From NCBI GenBank assembly GCA_036270875.1, contig DATBBR010000024.1, forward strand, positions 1 to 64,000: DNA of 64,000 nt. Direction: 5' to 3'. Each line of letters begins with the position of its first letter. Position 1 is the stretch's first letter. Shown piece by piece: positions 34,201-43,089 of this stretch. The translations under genes and the position numbers were made by a program. The stretch comes from Acidimicrobiales bacterium (GTDB lineage Bacteria > Actinomycetota > Acidimicrobiia > Acidimicrobiales > AC-9). The notes beneath the pieces were generated by a model. The model made no database searches. It was not told the DNA's origin and saw nothing but the letters and a program-made list of their open reading frames with translations.

Positions 34201-35184
34201 ATGCTCCGGCGGACATTGGGGGGGCAGGGTCTCGAGGTCTCGGCGCTGGGTCTGGGCTGCATGGGGATGTCGTTCGCCTACGGGTCGGTCGACGACGCGC
34301 AGGGGATGGCGACGATTCATCGAGCCATCGAGCTCGGGACCACTTTCTTCGACACCGCCGAGGGCTATGGTCCCTACGCCAACGAGGAGCTGGTTGGAAA
34401 GGCGATCGCTGGAAGGCGCCACGAGCTGCAGCTGGCGACGAAGTTCGGGTCTCGATCGCTCGAGGATCCTGACCGCGGGCCCGACGGTCGGCCCGACTAC
34501 GTTCGGCGCGCGATCGACGGCTCCCTGAAGCGTCTCAACGTCGACCAGGTCGATCTGTACTACCAGCACCGTATCGACCCGCTGGTGCCGATCGAGGAGA
34601 CAATCGGTGCCATGAGCGAACTGGTGACCAGCGGCAAGGTTCGCTTCCTCGGCCTGTCGGAGGCGTCGGCCGATACGATCCGCCGCGCCCACACTGTCCA
34701 TCCCATTACTGCGGTCCAGAGCGAGTACTCATTGTGGACCCGCGACATGGAGTCCGACGTCCTGCCGACCCTGCGCCAGCTGGGCATCGGCTTCGTGCCC
34801 TACAGCCCACTTGGCCGAGGATTCCTGACGGGCCAGATCCGCTCGCCCGACGACCTCGCTGCGGACGACTGGCGGCGGGACAACCCACGCTTTCAGGGTG
34901 AGAACTTTCGCCGCAACCTCGAGCTCGTCAGCAGGGTACGAGCGATAGCCGACGACAAGGGAGTGACCCCGGCCCAGCTGGCGTTGGCGTGGGTGATGGC
35001 GGCCGGCGAGGACCTCGTTCCCATTCCCGGGACGACGAAGCCCGAACGGGTCGAGGAGAACATCGCCGCCCTCGACGTCGTGCTGACTCATGAGGATCGG
35101 CGTCGCCTTGACGACGCCGCGCCGATCGGGGTGGCCGCCGGCGATCGGTACCCGTCGGCCATGATGCCGTACCTGAACGGCTAG
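34201..35184 (+). CDS. Aldo/keto reductase
   Basis: The 327-residue TIM-barrel protein has the AKR catalytic set: Asp and Tyr in [21 protein letters not shown] (about residues 48-68), Lys in [11 protein letters not shown], and His in [10 protein letters not shown] near 125. The NADP-binding end reads [36 protein letters not shown]. It resembles YajO/AKR13-like enzymes that reduce aldehydes and ketones. GGAGG lies 9 bp before ATG 34201, and TAGGGT upstream may be its -10 box. Confidence 0.92.
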   Translation: MLRRTLGGQGLEVSALGLGCMGMSFAYGSVDDAQGMATIHRAIELGTTFFDTAEGYGPYANEELVGKAIAGRRHELQLATKFGSRSLEDPDRGPDGRPDYVRRAIDGSLKRLNVDQVDLYYQHRIDPLVPIEETIGAMSELVTSGKVRFLGLSEASADTIRRAHTVHPITAVQSEYSLWTRDMESDVLPTLRQLGIGFVPYSPLGRGFLTGQIRSPDDLAADDWRRDNPRFQGENFRRNLELVSRVRAIADDKGVTPAQLALAWVMAAGEDLVPIPGTTKPERVEENIAALDVVLTHEDRRRLDDAAPIGVAAGDRYPSAMMPYLNG

Positions 35185-35247
35185 CGGGCGGGCAACTGCG
35201 GCGGCCCGACGAGCGCGCAATCAGGCAATCGCGGTCCGCCCTACTGG

Positions 35248-35559
35248 TCACCGGCGCGGGTGCGCCCTCCAGAGCTCGTCCTCGATGTTGTCGTCGTCGA
35301 GCCAGTGTTCGAGGTCGTCGGGAGTTCGCCACGCGGAGCGCATCGACCGGGTGTCGATCCTGGCAGGCAGCGCCCTCCGGTCGGGAGCGTAGGTCCATTG
35401 CACGTCGGCATTGTTGCACCACCAGCATTCGGTGCCTCGTCCGTAGACTTCGCATGAGGGGCAGTAATAGAACCCGCTCTTGAGCACTTCGGCGTCGTCG
35501 GTTCTCGTGCTGAGGGGAGGAGAGCCGTCACGCCCGTACATGAATATGACCGACACCAT
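35248..35559 (-). CDS. Small protein with a Cys-rich zinc-ribbon-like motif
   Basis: The 103-residue protein starts at ATG 35559 with GGGAG 6 nt upstream; longer readings to 35706 lack such a site. The central YYCPSCEVYGRGTECWWC contains two CxxC pairs and is likely to bind zinc. The C terminus is acidic (DDLEHWLDDDNIEDELW). I do not recognise a family. The real start could also be 35541 or 35565. Confidence 0.6.
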   Translation of the reverse strand: MVSVIFMYGRDGSPPLSTRTDDAEVLKSGFYYCPSCEVYGRGTECWWCNNADVQWTYAPDRRALPARIDTRSMRSAWRTPDDLEHWLDDDNIEDELWRAHPRR

Positions 35560-35765
35560 CGCCATCTCCCAAACCGCCGACAGAGGGTCGCGGGTTGCTG
35601 CATTAGGGCAGCAGGACCGTGACGCACAGCCAGCGTCCGCACTCGCCGGCTCCACGTATTGCCGGGCTCGTCGCACGCTGTCGCGGTATTCATCCCCCGC
35701 GATCACGCCCGCCTAACGTGGCGATGCGGGGATGCTCTTGGCTCGTGGAGATGCGGCCCGCAAGA

Positions 35766-36155
35766 ATGACCATCATGATCGAGACCTGGGACCTCTGGTT
35801 CCCATCCATGGGTGCCACCGGAATCTCGTACGCCCGAAGCCGTGTCGCGTCTGAGGCGGCTGGGGACCGTGTACTTGTTCACGCCGCCCCGCCGAAGCTC
35901 GACGTCGTCGTGCGGGGCGAGGATTCCAAGGTCATTGCTGCCGGCTACGACCTCGAACGCCACGAGCCTGGGCCGATGTCCTTCCTCATCCGGTCCGGAG
36001 GTGAAATTCGTCTCCAGGACGGTTGGCCGTCAGAGGGCGACCTCGGCCGCCTCGTCATCCTTCCCGGAGGAGAGGCGGGGATCCTGACCGCCTGGTGGCA
36101 TGCCGACGACCACCGTGAGTGGCGGTGGCAGGTGGAGTTCTCGAACCACGTCTAG
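35766..36155 (+). CDS. Conserved hypothetical protein (IETWDLWFP-type)
   Basis: The 129-residue protein starts at ATG 35766 or 35775. It reads MIETWDLWFPSMGATGISYARS, then VLVHAAPPKLDVVVRGEDSKVIAAG and a mostly beta C-terminal half ending in EWRWQVEFSNHV. I recall similar proteins in other actinobacteria without a function. It has no signal peptide, membrane segment or obvious catalytic motif. The divergent zinc-ribbon-like gene starts 206 bp away. Confidence 0.65.
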   Translation: MTIMIETWDLWFPSMGATGISYARSRVASEAAGDRVLVHAAPPKLDVVVRGEDSKVIAAGYDLERHEPGPMSFLIRSGGEIRLQDGWPSEGDLGRLVILPGGEAGILTAWWHADDHREWRWQVEFSNHV

Positions 36156-36172
36156 GCCCGCTTCACCTCGAG

Positions 36173-36502
36173 CTAGCGCTCGCCGACGGCCCGAGCGAGC
36201 TGCGCCTTGGTCATCCTCGAGCGACCCCGGACACCTCGCCGCCGTGCCTCGTTGTACAGCTGGTCGAAGGTTCGTCCGCCAGCGCCGCGGTGGGATCGCA
36301 TACCACCCCGACGGCCGGAAGAGATGTCCTGGGTCGACGTCTTGCTGGCGTTGCGCGACTCACCCGCGCGCGCCCGCTCCTTGTTTACCGTACGGGCGGC
36401 TATCTCCTCCGCGACACCCGGTGGCCGGCCGCGTGTCCGCAGCCCTTCCTTCACATGCTCGTACTGTCGTTCGCGCTTGTCGTTCCACGCCTGTTGCGGC
36501 AT
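36173..36502 (-). CDS. Small basic protein of plasmid-stabilisation/Rho-N-like type
   Basis: The 109-residue basic protein reads MPQQAWNDKRERQYEHVKEG, then AEEIAARTVNKERARAGES, RNASKTSTQDISSGRRGGMRSH, and a C-terminal SAP/Rho-N-like helix-extended-loop segment (TFDQLYNEARRRGVRGRSRMTKAQLARAV). Related proteins are annotated as plasmid stabilisation proteins and are common chromosomally, often with stress-controlled genes. A nucleic-acid-binding role is inferred. The start has AGGAGAC-type sequence upstream. Confidence 0.85.
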   Translation of the reverse strand: MPQQAWNDKRERQYEHVKEGLRTRGRPPGVAEEIAARTVNKERARAGESRNASKTSTQDISSGRRGGMRSHRGAGGRTFDQLYNEARRRGVRGRSRMTKAQLARAVGER

Positions 36503-36639
36503 CGATGTCTCCTCTCCGAGGTGAGCGGAAGGCTGGACCAGGCGCCCGATAACGAGCTCATCGAGGGCAGACGGGCGACCCGGTCCGTGCCTATCCCATG
36601 CATCTCACAGCTGCGTCGATCTTCCCCATCTTCGGCTCG

Positions 36640-36894
36640 TCACGACCGCCGCGTCGTGTGTGGCGCCGAGCTACCCCTGCTCCGGTTCGAGGAGGAGCCG
36701 GAGTGATGGCTCGACTGGGAAGGCACGAGCGCCTCGAGCGCGGTCGACAGAGAATTCTGCACCGTTCGAGCGACATCCGAGCCCGCCTGCAGGGATGTAC
36801 GAGCGATCTTCTCGGCGGCTTCGATGCTCGCCCGGACAGCGTCCTCGGCGGCGCCGAAGGCGACATCTGTTCGTTGACGAGTTGAAGTAGCCAT
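36640..36894 (-). CDS. Small helical (phasin-like) protein
   Basis: The 84-residue protein starts at ATG 36894 behind GGAAGGAAGG. It has a single amphipathic helical stretch (RTDVAFGAAEDAVRASIEAAEKIARTSL) and a Ser-rich tail. The pattern recalls phasins and other small structural proteins, but no family can be assigned. A sigma-B-type promoter lies upstream. The neighbouring basic protein gene is on the same strand and may be co-controlled. Confidence 0.6.
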   Translation of the reverse strand: MATSTRQRTDVAFGAAEDAVRASIEAAEKIARTSLQAGSDVARTVQNSLSTALEALVPSQSSHHSGSSSNRSRGSSAPHTTRRS

Positions 36895-36926
36895 TGACCT
36901 TCCTTCCAATCGGGTACCCGTTTGTT

Positions 36927-36952
36927 GTACCCGCATAGGGGCGTTACCTAAC
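36927..36952 (-). promoter_or_regulatory. Sigma-B/F-like promoter for the phasin-like gene
   Basis: On the minus strand GTTA (36952-36949) and GGGTAC (36932-36927) are separated by 16 nt, close to the GTTT-N15-17-GGGTAT pattern of sigma-B/F-type factors. A second GGGTAC (36917-36912) makes an inverted repeat with it (GGGTAC/GTACCC, 9-nt spacer). The leader to ATG 36894 would be about 25 nt. Confidence 0.45.
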
Positions 36953-37152
36953 GGTGGCGGGCGCGACCACGGGGTGAATTGAGCGGGCGTTGGCGGGGAG
37001 CATTGTGCGCCCGAGGACACGATTCGTGCATCCGGGCGGTGGGTAGAAACCGTGAAGTCAATGAGCCGTTCCGCAGCGCCGAGCTCGTCACGTTTTCGGT
37101 TCGCTGCTGGTCAGGTCCGCCGGGGGTAGGCCAGCGCAACGAGGAGGACGAG

Positions 37153-38148
37153 ATGACGGAGAATCGCTACTGGATCCAGCTGGCTACCGAGCAGTTCCCA
37201 CCGAGCGACCTGGTGAGACAGGCGGTGGCGGCGGAGGCGGCCGGCTTCGACGCCCTCAACGTGAGCGACCATTTTCAGCCCTGGTGGGAGCCTGGCGAGT
37301 CCGGCCAGGCGTGGATTCTGCTGGGTGCCATCGGTCAGGCGACGAAGCGGATCCCGATCGGTACGGGAGTGACCGCACCGGTGCACCGCTACAACCCTGC
37401 GGTGGTCGCACAGGCGTTCGCGACCCTCGAGCAGCTGTTTCCCGGACGAGCGTTCCTCGGGCTGGGCTCGGGTGAAGCCTTGAACGAGGTGCCGACAGGG
37501 ATGGAGTGGCCTTCCCCTCGAGGGCAGGTCGCTCGGCTCGAGGAGGCGCTGGAGATCATCACCCGACTGCTCCGGGGTGAACGGGTCGACCACAATGGCG
37601 AGTTCTTCCGAACCAACGCCGCCTATCTCCACACCAAGGGCCAGCGACGCCCACCGATCTACATCTCGGCCTTCGGCCCTGGCGCGGCGCGACTGGCAGC
37701 GCGGTTCGGGGACGGCATGTGGACCCTGGCCGATCCGAGCTTGGCACCTCGTGTGGTGGAGGCCTACCGCGAGGCCTGTGAGGGCCTGCGGAGGGCTCCC
37801 GGTGAGATCATCCTGCAGAGTGGCTTCTCGTGGGCCGACGAGGACCAGGCGGCCCTGGACGGTGCTCGAGTGTGGAAGGCCGCTCAGCCCCGTGAGTACT
37901 ACTCCGACGACTGGCACGACCCCGCCAAGATGCACGCCAAGGCGGCATCAGAGATCTCCGATGAGCAGTTCTGCCGGAGTTACATCATCTCGTCAAATGC
38001 TGATGAGCACGCTGAACGGGTGCGCGGGATCGAGAAGATGGGATCCACTGTCGTCTGTCTTCAGAACGCATCGGGCGCCGACCCTCATGGCGCCCTTCGT
38101 GTGTACGGAGACAAGGTGCTACCTCGACTTCGAGGCAAGCGGCTCTAA
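37153..38148 (+). CDS. F420-dependent LLM-class oxidoreductase
   Basis: The 331-residue luciferase-like (TIM-barrel) protein belongs to the subgroup related to F420-dependent glucose-6-phosphate dehydrogenase. It reads YWIQLATEQFPPSDLVRQAVAAEAAGFDALNVSDHFQPWWEP, RIPIGTGVTAPVHRYNPAVVAQAFATLEQLFPGRAFLGLGSGEALNE and IYISAFGPGAARLAARFGDGMWTL. These segments line the F420 pocket in the family. ATG 37153 follows GAGGAGGACG. It implies the host makes coenzyme F420. Its substrate is unknown. Confidence 0.9.
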   Translation: MTENRYWIQLATEQFPPSDLVRQAVAAEAAGFDALNVSDHFQPWWEPGESGQAWILLGAIGQATKRIPIGTGVTAPVHRYNPAVVAQAFATLEQLFPGRAFLGLGSGEALNEVPTGMEWPSPRGQVARLEEALEIITRLLRGERVDHNGEFFRTNAAYLHTKGQRRPPIYISAFGPGAARLAARFGDGMWTLADPSLAPRVVEAYREACEGLRRAPGEIILQSGFSWADEDQAALDGARVWKAAQPREYYSDDWHDPAKMHAKAASEISDEQFCRSYIISSNADEHAERVRGIEKMGSTVVCLQNASGADPHGALRVYGDKVLPRLRGKRL

Positions 38149-39614
38149 GGCTGGTGCGGGGCCACCGGGGTCGCGGTCCGCCCGGCTTGCCCCGCTGAGC
38201 TGGGCGCCGATCGCTCCGTAGCGCCGGCCCGCTTCTTGAGCTCGGCGGTCGCGTCGGTTATGGCCGATCCCAACGCCTTGAGGCGAGGCATGAGCTCCCG
38301 AGCGCCGAGGAGGCCGAACCCGACCGTGTCGAGGTAGCTCAAGACCGTGATATTGAGACCGAGGCCGTCGAAGATGGGGCCGAGGGGGTACAGCGCGGTC
38401 AGGCGGGCCCCGGCGAAGTAGAGCGGGAACTGCGGTCCTGGCACGTTCGAGATGACGACATTGTGGATGGGAGGATGCCGTCCCCCCAAGCCCATGGCTG
38501 AGTACAGCCGAGCCGCTTGGGAGAACACGTTGGGGGCCGCCAGCTCGGCCCACTGCTGGAGCATCGTGGCCCCGACGGCGTTGTGCTCCTCCTTGGCCCC
38601 GGTGGTCGACTCGTGAATGATCTGAAGGCGCTCCACCGGGTCATCGATGTCGGTCGCCAGCGAGGTGAACATGGCCGACACCTGGTTGGCCCCAGCTCCA
38701 GGTCCGTCGCCGTTGGCGCGAACGGAGATGGGCACCGTAGCCAGCAGAGGCTTCTCCAAGTGCTCGCCTTCCTCCTCGAGGTAGCGCCGCAGGGCTCCGG
38801 CGCAGATGGCGAGGACTGCGTCGTTCACGGTCGCGCCGAAGGCGTTCTTGATCGCCTTGACGTCGGCCAAGGGGACACTCACGAGCTCGACCCTGCGGTG
38901 GGGAGTGATGGTGGAGTTGAACGAGGTGCGCGGGGCGGTCAGCGGTGTCGCTCCCTTGGGCGCGCCGCCCCGACGACGCAAGGCGAGCTTGAACAGTGCG
39001 CCCGCCGTGGTGGGGACGAGCCTGGCCAGCTCGACTGGCCGTCGAAGACGCCAGGCCAATGCCTGTCCGAGCATCGCCGCGTCCGAGGGCTCTCGCTCCG
39101 GCTCCCATCGCGACGGTGGTCGTTCCTCGGTGGGCTCCGGAGCAAGATCGAGCAGGTGGGCCAGGATGTTGGCCCCCGAGACACCGTCGATGGTGGAGTG
39201 ATGCATCTTCGAGATCGTGGCGACCTGTCCATTCTCCAATCCCTCCACGACCCAGATCTCCCAGAGGGGCCTCGATCGGTCCAGCTGGAGACTGACGATG
39301 TGTCCGGCAAGCTCGACGAGCTCGTCGTGAGCCCCCGGGGCGGGGACCGCGACCCGACGCAGGTGGAAGTCCAGATCGAAGTCGGGATCCTCTATCCACA
39401 CCGGGTGGTGAAGGTTGAAGGGCACGCTCACCAACCGGCGACGGAACGGAGGGACGAGGTGAAGACGCTCGGCCACCGTCTCCTTGATGTGAGCGAACGA
39501 ATACCCGTTCGGCACCGTCGAGGGATCGAAGGTCATCACCGACGACACGTGCAGGTGATTGGCAGGCGTCTCGAAGTAGAGAAAAGACGCATCGAGCCCG
39601 CTCAGTCGTTCCAT
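38145..39614 (-). CDS. Wax ester synthase/diacylglycerol acyltransferase (WS/DGAT)
   Basis: The 489-residue protein has the complete WS/DGAT layout: LSGLDASFLYFETPANHLHV at the N terminus, RPLWEIWVVEGL (about residues 115-126), the catalytic HHSTIDG (His138-His139, Asp143) and the C-terminal NVVISNVPGPQFPLYFAGARLTALYP and NITVLSYLDTVGFGL motifs. It esterifies acyl-CoA to diacylglycerol or fatty alcohols for storage lipids at the membrane. It converges on the LLM gene with 4 bp of overlap. Confidence 0.93.
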   Translation of the reverse strand: MERLSGLDASFLYFETPANHLHVSSVMTFDPSTVPNGYSFAHIKETVAERLHLVPPFRRRLVSVPFNLHHPVWIEDPDFDLDFHLRRVAVPAPGAHDELVELAGHIVSLQLDRSRPLWEIWVVEGLENGQVATISKMHHSTIDGVSGANILAHLLDLAPEPTEERPPSRWEPEREPSDAAMLGQALAWRLRRPVELARLVPTTAGALFKLALRRRGGAPKGATPLTAPRTSFNSTITPHRRVELVSVPLADVKAIKNAFGATVNDAVLAICAGALRRYLEEEGEHLEKPLLATVPISVRANGDGPGAGANQVSAMFTSLATDIDDPVERLQIIHESTTGAKEEHNAVGATMLQQWAELAAPNVFSQAARLYSAMGLGGRHPPIHNVVISNVPGPQFPLYFAGARLTALYPLGPIFDGLGLNITVLSYLDTVGFGLLGARELMPRLKALGSAITDATAELKKRAGATERSAPSSAGQAGRTATPVAPHQP

Positions 39615-39872
39615 TGGTCAGCCATCCCCCGTTGCGAACGCCTTGCCCGAGAAGGGCCTGCGCCATCCAGGACAGAAGCGTCGCCCGGCCGCTCTCGTCC
39701 GGGATCTACCCAGGAAGGGGCTCTACAAACGCCCGGACGTCCACAGCGGGCTGGGTGGCAGCTCGCCGGTGCTCTCAGGGTGGGCAACACACAGCCAGGT
39801 GTCCATTCGGCTGGCGAAAGGGTAGGAACCGACGAGACGGCTCGACGGCGAGCTCGAGATCCTCGAGGAGAG

Positions 39873-40502
39873 GTGCCAGAAGTACCCAGGGCTCGGCGAG
39901 CCTTCTTCGACATCTGGTCGCGCTTCTATGATGCGCCGCCTGCCCAATGGGCGGTGTACCGGCCGGTTCACGAGGCGGTTCTCGCCGAGCTGCGGACCCA
40001 ACCGGTCCGACGCGTTCTGGACGTGGGTTGTGGCACGGGGATCCTGACTGCTCGGACTGGAGCGCTCCTGAGCGGTCTCATCTGCGGGTTCGACCTCTCC
40101 TTGGGCATGCTCGAGCAGGCGGCCCGTCGCCGGATCGGCCCCTGGGTCCAGGCCGACGCTGTCCGACTCCCGGTATGCAGCGAGTCCGCCGATGCCGTGG
40201 TATCGACCGAGGCCTTCCACTGGTTCAGCGATCACGACGCCGCGCTGCGAGAGTTTCGCCGGGTCCTCGTCCCGGGAGGTCGGGTGATCGTGGCGGTCGT
40301 GAACCCTCGCAGCGTCGCTGCAGCGCGCATGGCGCAGAGCTTGTTCGCCAGGGCCGGTCAACCTGCTTACTGGCCGACCCGCGCTGAGATGCGCGCCCGC
40401 GTCGAGGCTGCAGGCCTTCGAGTGCGTCGCCAGAGCCCCGTCCTTCGGGTGTTCGGACTGTCCTTTCCCACCGTCGTCACCGTCGCTCAGCGCACGGAGT
40501 GA
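39873..40502 (+). CDS. Class I SAM-dependent methyltransferase
   Basis: The 209-residue protein starts at GTG 39873, preceded by GAGGAGAG. SAM motif I is RVLDVGCGTGILTAR (about residues 50-65), followed by CGFDLSLGMLEQAARR, QADAVRLPVCSESADAVVSTEAFHWFSDHDAALREFRRVLVPGGRVIVAVVNP. The FHWF phrase is typical of UbiE/YcgJ-type small-molecule methyltransferases. No pathway gene is adjacent. The much longer open frame upstream is antisense to WS/DGAT and is not accepted. Confidence 0.85.
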   Translation: MPEVPRARRAFFDIWSRFYDAPPAQWAVYRPVHEAVLAELRTQPVRRVLDVGCGTGILTARTGALLSGLICGFDLSLGMLEQAARRRIGPWVQADAVRLPVCSESADAVVSTEAFHWFSDHDAALREFRRVLVPGGRVIVAVVNPRSVAAARMAQSLFARAGQPAYWPTRAEMRARVEAAGLRVRRQSPVLRVFGLSFPTVVTVAQRTE

Positions 40503-40598
40503 GGATCGACCGCGAGCAACGTCCTGCCTGGCGCTCGTGGTGGACTGAGATGTCGGTGAGTCGAGGGCGGGGAAGGACCCGACGGTCGTCGGCCCGGT

Positions 40599-41780
40599 CT
40601 ACGACCCGGACGCCGCGTGGTATGCGGCGTTGAACAGGTTGGTGCTGCGAACGTCGCCCGCAAGACCGATGTCCATCCGGTTCATCACGTACCCGACAGC
40701 AAGCCCGGCGTCAGGGTCAGCCCATCCAACCGAGCCGCCGGCCCCGAAGTGGCCGAAGCTCCTGGGCCCGCCCATCACGATGAGCTCGGAGGGCACCATG
40801 TAGCCCAAGCCGAACTGGATGTCGAGGTCGAGAAGCACCAAGTCCGGTCCGCTGGTGACCCGGGTAGTGGCCCGCTGCATCTGGTCCTTCCCGAGGCTAC
40901 GGATACCGTCCGTCTCGCCGATGATGCTGGCGTACATACGGGCCAAGGAGCGAGCGTCGGTCACGCCGTTGGCAGCGGGGACCTCGGCGGCGCGCATGGC
41001 GCGCGAGTTCCAGACCACCTGATCAGCGAGAGCACCGCCGGGGGCCACGAGCGCCTTGCCAAGGCTGCTGCCGGGTCCCAGGAAGGCGTCGATCATCTCG
41101 GCCAGGTCGGCGTCCTTGGGGATCTCGAACGGAATCACCGGGACCACGCGCCGCTCCTCGGCCTCTGGCAACCCAATCCAGAAGTCGAGACCGAGGGGCT
41201 CGGCGATCTCGGTGCGAAAGAAGCTCCCAACGCTGGTACCCGTAATCCGACGGATCACCTCGCCGACCAACCATCCGTAGGTCGTGGCGTGGTAGCCGTG
41301 TCGCGTGCCCGGGTCCCAGTTGGGCGTCTGCCGGGCCAGAGCGGCGACGACGGGGTCCCAGGAGAGCGCTTCATCGAGACTCATCTCGCCATCGATCCAC
41401 GCCAGCCCGGCCTGGTGCGACAGTAGGTACCTGACGGGGATCTCTGCCTTGCCTCCCTGGGCGAACTCGGGCCAGTAGCGGACGACGGGGGCGTCCACCT
41501 CGAGTGCCCCTCGCTCGGCGAGCACGTTGGCGCACAGAGCTGTCGCCCCCTTCGTGGTGGAGAACACCAAGACGATGGAGTCCTCCTCCCACGGTCGTCC
41601 CGTGGAGGGGTCCGCCGTGCCGCCCCACAGGTCCACCACCTTTCGACCGTGGTGGTAGGCGGCAACGGCAGCTCCGACGTCGCGTCCCGAGTCGAGGTTG
41701 TCGACAAAGGCGTCGTGCACCGGATCAAACCCGGGAGCGACAGACCCGTGCACGGGTGTTCGTCGATCGATGGTGCCCAT
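40599..41780 (-). CDS. Serine hydrolase of the beta-lactamase/EstB type
   Basis: The 393-residue protein has the class C-like SxxK motif in VFSTTKGATAL (Ser74, Lys77), a Tyr-based motif near YHATTYGWLVGEVIRRITG (about residues 163-181), and an FGHFGAGGSVGWADPDAGLAVGYVMNRM C-terminal segment in place of KTG, as in EstB-type esterases. It has no signal peptide and is likely a cytoplasmic esterase, not an antibiotic-hydrolysing enzyme. It follows the lipase-like gene on the same strand by 3 bp, so they form one operon. Confidence 0.9.
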   Translation of the reverse strand: MGTIDRRTPVHGSVAPGFDPVHDAFVDNLDSGRDVGAAVAAYHHGRKVVDLWGGTADPSTGRPWEEDSIVLVFSTTKGATALCANVLAERGALEVDAPVVRYWPEFAQGGKAEIPVRYLLSHQAGLAWIDGEMSLDEALSWDPVVAALARQTPNWDPGTRHGYHATTYGWLVGEVIRRITGTSVGSFFRTEIAEPLGLDFWIGLPEAEERRVVPVIPFEIPKDADLAEMIDAFLGPGSSLGKALVAPGGALADQVVWNSRAMRAAEVPAANGVTDARSLARMYASIIGETDGIRSLGKDQMQRATTRVTSGPDLVLLDLDIQFGLGYMVPSELIVMGGPRSFGHFGAGGSVGWADPDAGLAVGYVMNRMDIGLAGDVRSTNLFNAAYHAASGS

Positions 41781-41783
41781 CGC

Positions 41784-43046
41784 TCAGGACAGTGGGGTGA
41801 GATCCGGGATGTCCGGCGATCGACGACGAGAGGGGTCGAGGAGGCTACGCATCTCTGCCCAGACATCGCCATGCCGAAGAAGGTCGAAGTGATGCATGCC
41901 CCCGAGCTGCCGTTCGCCGTCTACGGGAAAGGCGACGTGTTGGTGCCGCCGCCTGCGCCCGTGCGCGCTTGCCGGCCGGACCAGCAGGTCGCCGACCAGC
42001 CGTCCGACTAGATGGGAGGGGTCGGTGGTGACGGTGACGCTGATGGCGTAGTGGTCGGCGCCGTCGAGGAGTGGGGCGTCATGGCGGTGATCGCGCAGAC
42101 AGGTCTCCGCGTGGCAATCGATCCAATCCTCCTCGAGGATGTAGCCGAAGCGCAGGTCTCGGATGCCGGCGCTCGGTCCGTTGACCATGGGGGCGAAGGC
42201 TCTCGTCTCCGGCGCTCTGGCCAGCAACCAGCCGAGCAGACCGGCTCCTCGAGCGAGCGGCGCGCCCAGATGAGGCGAGCCCAGATAGAAGATGTGGCGG
42301 ACTGCGCCGACCCACGCCTCAGCGGCGGCCTGGCCATCGTGGCAGGCGCTGCGGATCACCAAACCTCCCATCGAGTGGCCGATCAGGAGCAGCTCCTCGA
42401 CCGGCGCAGGCCAGGCGTCGGTCAGCTCCCTGAGGAGCCCAGCGAGCTCGCGGCCGTTGTCGGAGATATGACGTCCGGTGTTGTAGCGCAGGTACACGGG
42501 GGTGTAACCGAGCTCGTCGCGCAATGCGTCGCCATAGCTCACCTGGTCGACGGCGCCCCGGCCCGGTCTCCAAGAGCCTTCGGTCTCGCCCAGTCCGTGG
42601 ACGAACACCACCAGCTTCGGGGTGGCACGCGGGTGTGTCGCGGCGAGCGCGGCGCGCGTCAGGACGACATCCCGGCCCACCTCCCGCACCGCCATGGGGA
42701 TGGCCAAGGGATCGCCGGCATCGGCGAGCCGGTCGCCGATCGCGGCGTTCAGCGCCGACAGCGCCACGTTCATCGAGGAGCTCGGGCCCGTCTCTCGATC
42801 CTCGCGAGCGACCATCGACATGACCTGTCCGGTGCACGCCCCGGCGATGGAGCCGCCGCCGCGCAGGCCTCCGTACACCGCCTGGGCGATGCCGTCGTGC
42901 ACCACCCGGGCCGGGCGCCCCAACGGCCCGGTGGGACCGAAGGAGCGCTTGGCCACGGCCTGGTGCACGTGCTCCACCTCGGAGACCACCCCGCCGAACA
43001 GCTGGCCGGCGAGGCGACCGGCTGCCCGAACCTCGTCAGACCTCAT
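41784..43046 (-). CDS. PGAP1/lipase-like alpha/beta-hydrolase
   Basis: The 420-residue protein starts at ATG 43046, with GGGGGAG 5 nt upstream; a GTG six codons earlier would include that site. The hydrolase core has VVFVHGLGETEGSWRPG (about residues 145-161), the nucleophile elbow LLIGHSMGGLVIRSACH near 225, and FYLGSPHLGAPLARGAG. The N-terminal 140 residues are helical and unassigned. It is probably a lipase or esterase acting on long-chain or cell-envelope esters. The downstream serine hydrolase suggests a shared ester-degrading role. Confidence 0.85.
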   Translation of the reverse strand: MRSDEVRAAGRLAGQLFGGVVSEVEHVHQAVAKRSFGPTGPLGRPARVVHDGIAQAVYGGLRGGGSIAGACTGQVMSMVAREDRETGPSSSMNVALSALNAAIGDRLADAGDPLAIPMAVREVGRDVVLTRAALAATHPRATPKLVVFVHGLGETEGSWRPGRGAVDQVSYGDALRDELGYTPVYLRYNTGRHISDNGRELAGLLRELTDAWPAPVEELLLIGHSMGGLVIRSACHDGQAAAEAWVGAVRHIFYLGSPHLGAPLARGAGLLGWLLARAPETRAFAPMVNGPSAGIRDLRFGYILEEDWIDCHAETCLRDHRHDAPLLDGADHYAISVTVTTDPSHLVGRLVGDLLVRPASAHGRRRRHQHVAFPVDGERQLGGMHHFDLLRHGDVWAEMRSLLDPSRRRSPDIPDLTPLS

Positions 43047-43089
43047 ACGATCTCCCCCCGTCACCTGTCGGAGCGGCAGACTCCCGACG

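Noticed and set aside
33403..34701. 432-codon minus-strand frame covering the non-coding stretch and part of the aldo/keto reductase gene
   Set aside because: It is antisense to a clear aldo/keto reductase and has no recognisable protein pattern; only the last 36 codons, with their own ribosome-binding site, were kept as a small ORF.
38517..39872. Long plus-strand frame running into the methyltransferase
   Set aside because: This part is antisense to the WS/DGAT gene; the methyltransferase starts at GTG 39873.
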